A stretch of 64,000 nt of DNA, from contig JAZHRO010000026.1 in assembly GCA_037157565.1 (NCBI GenBank), positions 32,602,501 to 32,666,500 of the forward strand, in the 5' to 3' direction. Position 1 is the stretch's first letter. Each line of letters starts with the position of its first letter. Shown here piece by piece: positions 47,343-58,739 of this stretch. Made by a program: the position numbers and the translations under genes. The stretch comes from Thalassia testudinum (Eukaryota > Streptophyta > Magnoliopsida > Alismatales > Hydrocharitaceae). Under the pieces are notes generated by a model. That model had not been told where the DNA came from. It ran no database searches and saw only the letters and a program-made list of their open reading frames with translations.

Positions 47343-48104
47343 AGTCCTCCGGATTTTATTAAAGTCAGCAATTGAAATGCCGTCGACATGCCGGTGAAAT
47401 GCCACATTTTGAACATGGGACCATTTCAACATAATGCAAGTGTCGATTAACATGTACGCCGATGAAATTTCAACCATTTTGAAAAAGTTTCGACAATGGT
47501 GACGAAACTTGGATGAATGGTTCTACTCCTCGTGGATTTGATGCACATGTTTGGATTTGTCGAATTAGGTGTTATGTGGTTAGGTTTTATGAGGGTTGAT
47601 AGGATGTGTACTTGTTTAAATTTGATCTGTGAATTCAAGAAGCTATCGTTGGTAGATCATTTGAATTTTTTTCAAAAGTTGGTGGATCATTTAATTGCTA
47701 GAGATTTTCAAGCAATTAAATTGCTTCTATAGTTTCACATTAGTAACAATTAGAGATATAATTAAGCTACATTTAAGATTCATCATGGAAGGATATGACA
47801 TATTCAATAACATGGAAACACATTCATAGGTGCCAAATAATCATCCATGCATAGATAAAAGAAATACCACCATTCCTAATTAAATTTATTATATCGTTAT
47901 GACATTTTCAGGACATGATCCATTTGGACTATAATTGAAATTGTTTGCTGTAATTGTGGATGATGCCTGGATCCCAAAATGCTAGGCTTAGACTTAAAAG
48001 TGGATGACAATTGAATTATGGCACCATTACATGAGAATCATGCAACAAGAATGGTCATGTAAACTTTACAAAGTGTTATATTTGAATTTTTTATCTTTAC
48101 ATAC

Positions 48105-48445
48105 CTCAATTCAATTTGGATTGTAATTATTTGATATTTGATTCTTGAACTAAACATAAGAGAGTACATGTTATATTTGAATATAATATTCTTATTCTTA
48201 CATAAACCTATTTAAATTTATGACCTTGAAATTCTAATTATTTTTACTACTTTTGTTATTTTTGTTAGCATTTGTCGGCATGCCTCCAAAATGCCCTCGA
48301 CGTGCCTCCAAAATGGATCATTTTCAAGGCATCAAAATCGTTAAAATCTGATATCGAAATACAGATGTTTCCACGATGTTCCTCTAAAATACATACTAAG
48401 AAATTCATCGAAATGACATTTAGATCAACACTTAATACCTTGATT
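48105..48445 (+). repeat. Dispersed repeat, copy 2
   Basis: Partner of 30400-30720. It ends in 'aataccttg'. Confidence 0.55.
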
Positions 48446-48849
48446 AAAGAAATGGCCAAAGTTACATCATGAAAAATACAAAATAATTATAACATGCATA
48501 AAATTATACAAATAAGAAGAGACAAATGAAGCATCACAAATGCAAACATGCTACACATAGAAAGGTAAGAATAAAAACAAGAAATCTCACATAGTGATGG
48601 TAGTTTTTTTATTTTGAAATTTAGATAATGGTGGTAGTTGCAATTGATGAACCCACTTTTAAGTTGCATCTGATCAGGTTTAACAAGTTGGTTAAACGAG
48701 GCTATGTAGGTTAAGTTGATTGGTAGAGAGTAGATGGAGTTTTCAAGGAGTGCCATATTAAATCCCAACTTATATGACACCAAGTTACAAATCGCATCCA
48801 ACTAGTTTTTTCTCCACCTTTCAATAAAATAATAACAAAAAAGGGGTTT

Positions 48850-49395
48850 TCATATAAATGTCATCGTATCATAAACTTTTGAAATTACATAATTGTCATC
48901 ATAATTTCAATATTTACACAAATGCCACCATAAAGTTTATTATTTTTACAAAAATGCTACTCTAATTAGGTTATAACAAAATGATCTACCATTTTCAACT
49001 AAAAATGTTAACAAGTGGTTGTTTTTGCCTTTAGATTGTATTATAAATGTCAAAAAATGCAATCACATTGCTTCCCTCTATTCTATATTCTTTCTACACC
49101 TTTCTACTCGACCACTTGCCCCTGTTGTTGCACCTTTAACTTAGTATCATGCTATTAAAACATCTCGAAAAACCCACCCAACATCCTCAAAGAAGATTCC
49201 CTTGCCACCTTTTTACTCCATGTAGCCTTTTTTACCTTTTTGGCTACTTAAATGTGGCCAAAGTTTAATCTCACATTAATTTAATGACATTATTGCAAAA
49301 AAAGCATGTTTAAAGTGGCATATCTATGATATGAAGTTCATAATACATTTAGGTAATATTAAAAGTTTTTTATGGCATTTATGCAATTGTAGCAA
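48850..49395. mobile_element. Possible foldback/MITE element
   Basis: The left end 'catataaatgtcat...aaacttttgaaattac' is matched in inverse orientation by the right end (reverse complement 'cataaatgccat...aaacttttaatattac'). About 545 bases, no coding content. Target duplication not resolved. Confidence 0.45.
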
Positions 49396-49719
49396 GGCTA
49401 TTGCCTCAAGCTATTAGGCTACCAATCTAAGAAAAAAAAAGCTAAAGGTCTCCTTAGAGCTATTCCAAGCTTCATCTGAGCAATCATCTAGTTACATTCT
49501 TTTTATCACTTGGGTTGCCTTGCACTTTGTCACCTTACTTCCAATTTATTCTCAGTAAGCCAACAAGACTCATTATTAGTCTTGAGTTATATATATATTG
49601 TTATACATAAAAAAATATGTATGTATGCATATGTTATTGATAGCTTTTATATATTGTCAAGTCTACCTTTTGATTTGATATATCTTACTAACTTAGACTA
49701 CCATTTTGTTGTTATGACT

Positions 49720-50139
49720 TGTGGAGAATTGCGTAGCATGGTGAGCCTAGGCACATGGAGATTCCACACATGGATCGTGATCAAGATGAGGAAGGTGTTG
49801 GCATGTAGAAGTTGGAGAAAGGAGTTAGTTTCTGGAATAAAGAATACTATTGCAACTCAAAAAATCAAATAGGTATTGCTCTCATTTTAAAGAGAAGCAA
49901 TCCTAATCCTACTTCTAAAAATAGAAAATAGAAAATCAAATCCAACAACTAAACATGGAAAATCAAAATCAATCCTAATTATCTCTAGAATAAAATCTGT
50001 CATACGTGGCAACAAAACTTGACATACAAGTCAAAACCAACACCTAAAAAATCCTAAGGCCACATTGGCCAATGCCCATGGACCACTGTGCCATGTGGAC
50101 TGTCCATGTGGCTTTTTTTCTTTTTTATAAACTCGCACA
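49720..50139 (-). repeat. 3' LTR of gag-only element 2
   Basis: Paired with 51554-51879. Begins TGTGCGAGTTT on the minus strand directly after the purine tract. Confidence 0.8.
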
Positions 50140-50189
50140 CCCCCTCAAGTTGAGGCCAGAGAAGGTGAAAACTTGGATCTTTTCGAGTA

Positions 50190-51207
50190 GTGCTAGAGGC
50201 CCAACCAATCTTCATCATCGTCCGCATAAAATCCCAATGCTTCTTTTGTTGTATCTTTAGAGGCTACAGCTAGCCCATCTACAACATTAGAAGTCGTAGC
50301 TTCTTTGGCCACCTCAAAAGTTATTGCAATGGCTACTATTTTCCTCTCTTCTTTAGGAGTAGCGAAGAATTTCTCCAAGTCTGTAAGAGTGAATGAGGCT
50401 TTCTCCTTTGATTCTGCATGTGAAGGTCTTCCAAATTTGGCCCTAACACTACTTTGACACATGGTTGTTGCAACCACAATGTTGACATGAGGGCAAGTTG
50501 CAGTCATAGTTGCACCCTCTTCCATGCCCACAACCACCTCTAGTGGTGATTAATGTGGTTGATTCCGATGAAATTGTTGTAGAGTTTCCTGGATCAGAGA
50601 TCTCGAGCTTTTCAAGGCAACTGTAGATAGTCTCCAGATCCAAATCTTCATCTAAGGACAAGATGTGATCACATGCAAGCTAAAATTGAGGGCGAAGACC
50701 ACCCAAGAACTTACAGGCTTGCCACTTTGCACGTGGCTTGGCTTGTTTGTTGCAACAAGAGGGCTCATAAATGTAAAGCTCCTTGAACAAGGCCTCCATC
50801 TTCGAATAATATTTGTCAAGGGAGAGATCCCCTTGATTGGAGCTCCAAATGAGCCAACAATGCCTGTGAGTTTCACACATCCGATTTTCTTAGAGAACCT
50901 CTTCTCGAGGGCATCCCATATATCTTTTGCTATGTCCTTGTACAACATATTCGAGGCAATGTTAGAATCAATTGAATTCATAAGTCAATTCATTATCATA
51001 TAGTTCTCCATCTCCTACTTTTTCTTGGCTGTATCTTTAGTCTCCAGCAAATCCTCTAATAGAGTGTGCAATTTGTCTTAACCACCGGTAAATATCTTGA
51101 ATGCATGCGGCCATAGTATGTAGTTAGATGATCCCATCAATTTGATGGTTGTCCCTTGAATAATCCTCTTTGTTTCATCGGTGACTTGAATCTCCGGTTC
51201 TGCCATC
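50190..51207 (-). pseudogene. Copia-type gag, broken
   Basis: ATG at about 51207 begins M-A-E-P-E-I-Q-V. Next come I-K-L-M-G-S-S-N-Y-I-L-W, E-N-Y-M-I-M-N, D-I-W-D-A-L-E-K-R-F-S and, one frame over, Y-Y-S-K-M-E-A-L-F-K-E-L, which together give the DUF4219/UBN2 gag domains in order. A CCHC knuckle C-Q-H-C-G-C-N-N-H-V-S-K is at about 50452-50487, with a stop in place of the residue before its last Cys. The C-terminus is acidic (D-D-D-E-D-W). In-frame stops near 51113, 51052 and 51022 and at least two shifts make it inactive. No protease follows before the purine tract. Confidence 0.75.
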
Positions 51208-51553
51208 TTTTCTTCTTATGAGGACAAGGGTGGTCGTGTTCCTCTATGTCCAGGAGGCAGGCTCTATATCCCGATGTTCCTTGGTATGCTAGATGATTCC
51301 ATGCCCCCTCAATTTGAAGCTAGCGTAAAGTGCTCGATTTCTCCACATCTCAACATCATTGCTTTTACATCCCGTTTGCTTGGTGTCATCGGGTGTATAA
51401 GGCTACCAGACATAAATATGAGAAGTTGATGCAGAATTTGATCTTAAAGTCTTGCATAAGTTCCACGTACAAGAGCAACCTCTTGTGCATGGAAAGGAGA
51501 TCTTTCTTCATGCATGGGCTGCTAGGGGCCCAAGAAGATGCACTTTGATACCA

Positions 51554-51879
51554 TGTGGAGAATTCCGGAGCATGGCAAGCCTAGGTGGAATAGCGAATAT
51601 TATTGCAACTCAGAAAATCAAGTAGATATTACTCTCCTTTTAAAGAAAAGCAATCCTAATCCTACTTCTAAAAAGGAAAAACAAAAAATCAAATCCAATC
51701 AACTAAACAGAAAACCAAAATCAAATCTTAATTATCTCTAGAATAAAATCTACCACATATGGGAACAAAACTTAGCATGCAAACCAACACCTAAAAAATC
51801 CCAGTGCCACATTGGCTGACACCCTCATACCACTATCCACACGGCTTATTATTTTTTTTCTTTCTTCTAAACTCTAACA
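51554..51879 (-). repeat. 5' LTR of gag-only element 2
   Basis: 326 bases, adjacent to a tRNA-iMet-type primer-binding site. Confidence 0.8.
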
Positions 51880-53452
51880 ACATACATTTATAAATTATAC
51901 ATATATGTTATAATGATAATTATGATATATGTTGTTACTTTGATGGTATAAGTCATATATATTTATTGTTGTTATTGTCTGTCTCTAATGATAAATAAGA
52001 ATATACATATAAGTTATGGTGTTAGCTGTTAAGTCTATATCATATTTTACATATAATATATATATGTGTGTGTTACTTTCTTGTTTTGTAGATATACATA
52101 ATATATGTTTGATTCTTTATTTTGGTCTCTAATTAGGCATATAATAAACACAAGTTTTGAGCCCGTATCTTGGTGCGGGAGTACAAAAGTCAAAATAATA
52201 TCAAATGGTAAGTATACTATAACAAAATCCATTACCCGGTGTATCTTAATTTTTAATCGGTGAAAAATAAAAAACACCAATCGAAAATCAAAACACACCC
52301 CACGTTGCAAAATGAATTACCCAATGTATTTTGATTTCCAATTAGTGTCATAAATTGTATTTACATTACCTCATTTTATGTATGTATTATTTAATACTCT
52401 CATAGAAACGTACTCAATATTGATCCCTAATGGATGAGCACAAGACGAGGAGATTGATGACAAAGACGGAATTCAAAACGGACGTACGCACTATACAGTG
52501 TGCAAGAAAAATGAAATAAGAGTAGAAAAAGAAAAAGAGATCAAAGAGAGAGAGCGGGACCGAGAAAAGAGATGAGAGAGAGAGCACATTGTGTCGACCA
52601 AAGTTTTAAAAAGAAAATAAATGAATAGTACCAAAACTAATGTCTACTGTGTCGTCTCAATGGCTATTAATATATATAAAAAATGTGTACACATTGTACG
52701 ATAATATCAATATAAATAAGTTATTGTTAGTTGAATATGATTATGAGTTAGGCATATTTAATAATTAAAAAGATTAAAAGACTCATTACCACCTCTCGCT
52801 TCAGGTGATTAAAAAGCTCATTGCCTTGCAATTGCTGAATACCTTGACAGCTTTGCATTTATGTAAAACCTCCTAACAAAAAATAACCTAACATTAAATA
52901 CAAAAAAATCACAATCATCTCTCAATATCACTACCTCTATCACATCAAACACAATACTCGTTGCACCATCGAACTAACACCTTTTATAACTTAACACGTT
53001 TAAAATTCTTCCAATCTTATGATCTAACTCAAATTCAAACGCAACTTTAGGGTCAAAGATCTTAACAAATGCATAAGCAATCATAAAGTAAAGTTTTAAA
53101 ATAACCTATTCAAACATTTGCCTTTCTTTTGAGAGGTTAAATGTTCGTGTTCTTAATAACCAAAAATCTCATATTAAACTTCAATGAATACAACTTACTT
53201 ATTGCATTATACTTCTAATAAATAAATTAAGAATACCCATCCATCCATCCTTGGGTTCCATAACCCAAAAACTCAAAGACAACTATGTATTTCTCAGCGA
53301 GTTGGCAGCATACCCCCATTTCATATTGTTTCCACAACACTCGGTGTGCCACTTTTTAATGATGTTGGGACATCCCAAAGAGATTATCAAAACAAGACGA
53401 AATGGGACTTGATAGGAAAAAATGAGCGATCTCTTCTTCTGAGAAACCCAAA
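51880..53452. other. AT-rich non-genic stretch
   Basis: Nothing coding. 52495-52590 is purine-rich (gagagagaga words). No paired repeat found. Confidence 0.5.
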
Positions 53453-53938
53453 GGGGTAGTTTATGAAGGGGGATAACCCCACTTTTGGGGATTCTCCCCT
53501 ACTTATCTTGGGGGCTAACCCAACCGCTCTTGACTTTCTTATCACAAATTATCCCAACCTGTGTAAAAAGAGGGGTTGAGATAACTTGCATTTTAACACC
53601 TGTTTGTAGCTCTTGCGAGTCATGCCTTCTCTCGCAACCTTTTCTAAAGTTGCCCCTTTCCCAATGTAAATTAATATAAACTTAAAAAAAAACAACTCCA
53701 ACTAACTTACCTACCATCCTAGTGGCAAAAAAGTCTCTTGCCAACTTATCCCCAATCCTAACCTCCAAAACAAAGTAAACGCCTCCCTTTCACATTACAG
53801 GTTAACCACCAGTCCTATCCCCTGTTCAATAAACACAAACACGGGTTAACCTCCATTTGAAAGTAAATAGAAACAAGAGTTAACCACTGTTGCAACTTAG
53901 AAAACCCAGGTTAGCTAACCCACACCATAAACTAGGCC
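53453..53938. mobile_element. Possible PIF/Harbinger-like MITE
   Basis: Left end GGGGTAGTTTATGAAGGGGG and right end (reverse complement) GGCCTAGTTTATGGTGTGGG form an imperfect inverted repeat of about 25 bases. Flanking trinucleotides are AAA and TAA, one change from a TAA duplication. 486 bases, no transposase. It appears to have inserted in the 3' LTR of the copia element to its right. Confidence 0.45.
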
Positions 53939-54036
53939 TAAGTGCCTTTATATAGAGAGACAAAAGAGAGAATTACAAGCAGACACTCGTACATTAAAAA
54001 ATAACAGAAACAAGCCAAGTAACTCAACACTCTCCC

Positions 54037-57000
54037 TCAAGCTCGAGCATGCACATCAAACATTCTCAGCTTGGAACACAACTCAAAATGCTTCTTGAAG
54101 AGTGCTTTAGTGAAGATATCAACAATCTGGTCCTCAGCAACAACATAGGGTGTAGAAATCTTGCCAACTAGAATAGCATCTCTGATGAAATAGCAATCAA
54201 AATCTATATGCTTGGTTTGCTCATGAAATGCTGAATTGTTTGCAATAAAAGTAGCTACTTTGTTATCACAGTCAATGGGAGTAGAACAAGACACAGCCAC
54301 TCCTAAATCCTATAAGATAGATCTCACCCACAGCAACTCACAAATAACATGGACCATTGCCCTATACTTAAACTCGACACTAAATCTGGAGATTACAATA
54401 TGCTTCTTACTCCTCCAAGTGACAAAATTGCCACCAACATAAGTGCAATACCATGTAGTAGATCTCCTATCCTCTTGTGCTCCAACATAGTCTGCATCAG
54501 AGTAGCCCCATATATCAAGATGACCCTGCCTTCTGAAGGAAAATCCTTTTCCAGGAGCCTGTTGAAGGTACCTCAAAACCTGGCACACACCATCCCAGTG
54601 TATCTCTCTAGGAGACTGCATAAACTTGCTGAGTCTCCTAACAACAAAGAAATATCTAGTCTAGTAATTGTCAAATATGGCAGCTTTTCCACCATAGCAC
54701 AGTACATGGTCACATCCTCAAGTAGTGGACTCTTTGAATCTGCAAGCGGTATAGACGATCCATTGGAACACTTGCAGGATTGCAACCAAGCATTCCTACC
54801 TCTCTCAACACATCCACAACATATTTTCTCTAATGACAAGATAAGACCACCATCCATGTGTTGCATTTCAATGCCCAAAAAATAATTTATCAACCCCAAA
54901 TCCTTAGTCACAAACTGAGAGTGTCAAAAGTTCTTGGTAGCCTCTACTCCTTTATCACTCCCTGTAAGCAAAGTGTCATCGACATACACAATAAGAATAA
55001 CTGAACCAGTAACCCTGTACATGCTAAAAATTGAATGATCAGTTATAAATTTAGTAAAGCCATATTCTTAAACTGCATTACTAAACTTCTCAAACCAAGC
55101 TCATGGACTCTACTTGAGGCCATAAATAGCCTTCTTTAATCTACATACCTTCTGACACTCCCCCTTAATCACAAATCGTGGGGGTTGCTGCACATATACC
55201 TCTTCCTCAAGACTACCATAAAGGAATGCATTTTTAATGTCTAGCTGAAAGATCGACCAATCATTATTTACCGCCACAATGAATAGGATCCATACTGAAT
55301 TGAGACGAGCCACATGTGGGAAAATCTCAAAATAATCAACGTCAAAGGTTTGTGTATAACCCTTAGCAACCAACCGAACCTTGAACCTTTAAACTGAACC
55401 ATTTGGACAACACTTGAGCCTAAACACTCACCTACACGTCGCGACGATAGCACCAAGGGCTATGTCAACAAGTTCCCAGGTCCCTCTGAATTGGAGAGCT
55501 ACCATCTCCTCCATGACCAAGGTTCCGGAAGGATCCTGGAAGGACTCTATATGACTCTTGGGAATATGATGGTTGTTCACTGCTAGAGATAGAAGTCTCT
55601 CTACTACAGGCAAATGTTCAAATGATATATAATTTGAAATAAATTACTTAGCACACGACCTCTGTGGCTACCTCTGGGCAATAGCAAGATCCACATCATT
55701 TACCTCAGGGTGTAGGCTTTGAATCTCCTGTAGAATCCGCAGGGTCAGTAGAGGACTAAGCAGGTATGGTAGAACGGGGCTCATCTACTGGAGATATAGT
55801 GGAAGCAAGCCTACACTGAAAGTGTTTAGGGAAGATGTTTGTAACCTTAGGATGTCTAGGAAATGCAATAGAAGGGACATCTATTTGAGGTGCAATAGAC
55901 TTAGAGGGCACTAAAGGCGAAGCAACGAACATGGGAAGGAGAACATCCTGTGACACAGTGGAAGACTTCCAAGTAGCAAAATAATATGGAATCTCCTCAA
56001 AAAAAGTTACATTCTTACTGACAAAAAACCAATGAGACAGAGGGTTAAAACACATGTATCCTTTCTGAGTTCTAGAATAGCCCACAAAGATACATTTAAC
56101 TAACCAAAGAGAAACTTTGTCCATCTTAAATAATTAAGCAAAGCAAACACATCCAAAGATTTTTTGTGGTAAACAAAATAAGTCTCGATCTGGAAACAAA
56201 ATAGAGTAATGTGTCTTCCCACGCAAAACAAATAAAGAAACATGATTGATTAAGAATGCTGCTATAAGAATGCATCATTCCAAAAAGTAGTGGGAACATG
56301 CATTTGAAACATAAGAGTACGAGCAACATCAAGTAAATGTCTCAACTTGCACTCAGTCACCCCATTTTGTTGGAATGTATGAACACAAGAAGTCTAGTGA
56401 ACAATACCCAAGGACTTAAAGAACTAAGCCAACGTAGCATTCACAAATTCAAGCCCATTATCAGTGCGAAACATGCAAAGAAGAACCAAAAGCTGAGTCT
56501 TTATTCCATTAACAAAATTTTTGATAAGTACAAGAGGATTTTGACTTCGTTATAAATATCCAACAAATACGGATATAATCATCCACAAGAACCAAAAAAT
56601 AACGAAAACCCTTAAAACTCTTGACCTGACACAGGCCCTAGAGATCAGCATGAATAAGACAAAGGTGACCTAGCTCTTTTATTACTAATAGGAAAAGATA
56701 CCATGTGATGTTTGCCAAGTTAGCAAGCCCCACATGAAAAGGAATCTAGAAAATGCATGTTTGGAAATTGACGTTGAAGAACAGAAACACTAAGATGTCT
56801 CAATTAGGGGTATACACGGGTCAAGTTCAACCCAAACCCAACCCGAATGGGTTGGGTTGGGTTGTCAGTTATAATGGGTTGGGTTGAGTTGAGATTTTTC
56901 CAGGCCGATAAAAAATGGGTTGGGTAGGGTTTAAGGTTTAACTAACCCAACCCAACCTGCAACCCGATATAACCCGACTTATAATTTATATATATATATA

Positions 57001-58446
57001 AAGATGGTTTGCTTCCTGCTCGATGAACCCTGCTTTTAAATCTGAAGTTAGTTCCCCAACTGCTTCTTCACCTGCATCCAACTCATAGCTTACGACTAAA
57101 TAATTAGACTCTTCTTCCCTCCTACTAGGAATCCACCTCGAAAGTTGCCCCTTCAACAAACTTTGGTTAACTCCTCCCAAACTTCGAGTCTACAGATGCG
57201 TGACACCTACTGGAATGCACTTCCCGGGATCAGCCCTTTCCAATCTCCTTGCCCTGTGCACTGCTCTATTAACCCACTTCCCAACAATGGAAGTGGTTTG
57301 GAACTTTATTCAATTAACCTACGCATCACTAGTGTCTGATTCATATGTGCAATTCCCATTCCAAAGGCTATCAAATGTTATGGAATTCCCCAAGGTATTT
57401 GATCTAAACCTATTAACTTTCACTTCACTCATCAGAAAACTATGTTGGTTATTCACCTCACCCGCTTCGTCTACGCATGGCACGAAGCAAAGAAAGGTTG
57501 AACTCACTCATGTAGCTATTCCCTATATATATATACAAGGAAGTTAAACTGAAATCTTCCTCAATTACAAACCCAATCAGCCACCAAAGCCCATCCACTC
57601 CTAAACCCAATGTCCCAAATTCCCCTCACATTGTCCCGCTCCCACCTCTCCCATGTCCCCAATTCAAAATTCCCCCACCCCTATCTAAAATTCCATCCAC
57701 GGTCCGATTTTTTTTGTTTTTAACTATTTTATTTGTTATTTTAGAAGATAGAAGTTATTTATGAGTTTAAAATGTTTTGTTATTAACTATGAAAGACAGA
57801 AAGCACGTACGAGATAAACATAAGTTTTGAATCTTTTAACTAGTCAACAACCCACTCAACCCAACCCAACCCGACTTGATTTTTATGGGTTAGGTTCGAT
57901 AGTGTAACAGGTTGGGTTGGGTTGGAAAAATCCCAACCTGAAAACTGTGGATTATGTTTGGGTTGGGTCCCAACCCAACCCATGTACACCCCTAGTCTCA
58001 ATCTAAGGTGCCACTGAAGAGCAAATGTGGCACAAGACAGCAAAGGAATGATTCTTAAGTGAAAGATGTAGGTAATAATGACCATTCTACTCAACTCCAC
58101 TAATCTTCATCGTCTGGAGGTTCTACAGGAAGAAAAAATTATCATGGCAAACAGCTTTGCAATTTAATGCCTTTGTAATCTGACTTATAGACATTAAATT
58201 GAGAGCAAATTTAGGTGCAAGCATAACTTCAGATAGAGATAAAGTAAAAGACAAGGCAATGTCACCCAAGCCTATCACAAAAGACAAGGCACCATCTGCT
58301 ACCTTGAGATGGACTAGGGCAGTCAGAGGTCTAAAAGAGAACAAAGTAGCATCTCTTGCAACATTGGAGGAGGCACCTGAGTCAGTAAGCCATGATGGTG
58401 TACAAACACCTCTAGCAGTAGCAGCAGTACCTGTCTGACGAGCCAT
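54037..58446 (-). pseudogene. Copia pol polyprotein remnant
   Basis: Domain order PR-preIN-IN-RT-RH read from 58446 down to 54037. The catalytic DSG (58375-58383) and YVDD (54975-54986) are intact. The integrase C-terminus G-Y-S-R-T-Q-K-G-Y is at about 56060-56090. RT N-terminus G-T-W-E-L-V is at about 55470-55490, and RNase H S-V-E-F-K-Y-R-A at about 54350. The preintegrase motif W-H-L-R-L is split by the hAT-like element at 56797-58002; the reading frame is continuous across the empty site. Stops and frameshifts in IN and RT exclude activity. Confidence 0.8.
56805..57994. mobile_element. Non-autonomous hAT-like element with perfect 8-bp target duplication
   Basis: 1190 bases, flanked on both sides by GTCTCAAT (56797-56804 and 57995-58002). 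Termini TAGGGGTATACACGGGT and, inverted, TAGGGGTGTACATGGGT. Subterminal regions are packed with AACCC/GGGTT words, as in plant hAT non-autonomous elements. The interior (56990-57550) has unique sequence with open frames on both strands that does not look like hAT transposase. It may be a captured fragment. Confidence 0.9.
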
Positions 58447-58739
58447 AGAGCCATAGAGGCACCAACAGTAGTCGAAGATGACGCAAGCCCATCATACTCT
58501 TCTTTGGAAATAGTTATCTAGGTACTAGCTTGGTCCTTCTCCTGAAAGTACTGACCTCTTCCACCATACGCCACCTAATTGGCCTGATGACCCTATGGAA
58601 AGCCATGTTTTATCCAACATCTATCAACTATATGATTTATCTTGTGACAATGTTTTTTTTTTAAAAGTCAAAGGGTAGTTATCCAAGCAATAACCTCCCA
58701 CCATCATCTCATTCCATAAAAAATAATTACATCAAAATT

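Larger units (their letters stand above)
47343..49719. other. Non-genic stretch upstream of the recognised NOL9 exons
   Basis: Holds diverged dispersed repeats (47360-47500 and 48105-48445) and an inverted-repeat element (48850-49395). I looked for the missing N-terminal NOL9 exons here and did not see them. Confidence 0.5.
49720..51879 (-). mobile_element. Gag-only LTR retrotransposon (TR-GAG-like), copy 2
   Basis: Minus strand. 5' LTR 51554-51879 (326 bp, TGTTAGAGTTTAG to TTCTCCACA). The primer site abuts it at 51541-51553 (TGGTATCAAAGTG). The purine tract TTGAGGGGG is at about 50140-50148 next to the 3' LTR 49720-50139 (420 bp). The interior is 1.4 kb and holds only a gag gene. LTR sequence differs from the element at 15650-17884, so it is a second family with the same organisation. 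The flanking pentamers (TGACT, ACATA) do not match. Extra sequence in the 3' LTR (about 49755-49850) or a deletion in the 5' LTR explains the length difference. Confidence 0.8.
53939..58651 (-). mobile_element. Ty1/copia element, split by an hAT-like element and cut by a LINE
   Basis: Minus strand. The 3' LTR starts at 54029 (TGTTGAGTTACTTGG on the minus strand) after the purine tract TTGAGGGAGAG (54030-54040); its far end is obscured by the MITE. RNase H is at 54037-54620, reverse transcriptase at 54900-55500 with YVDD at 54975-54986, integrase at about 55760-56790, then the hAT-like insertion (56805-57994), GAG-preintegrase and protease (W-L-T-D-S-G-A, DSG at 58375-58383), and the second half of a gag zinc knuckle at about 58610-58650. 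Upstream gag and the 5' LTR are displaced by the LINE starting at 58652. Several shifts and stops are present; the protease and RT cores are better preserved than in the copia element at 33144. Confidence 0.85.

Noticed and set aside
56805..57994. GGGTTGGGTT/AACCC runs as interstitial telomere repeat
   Set aside because: The words are irregular GGGTT units, not TTTAGGG, and they are the subterminal repeats of an element with clear ends and an 8-bp target duplication.
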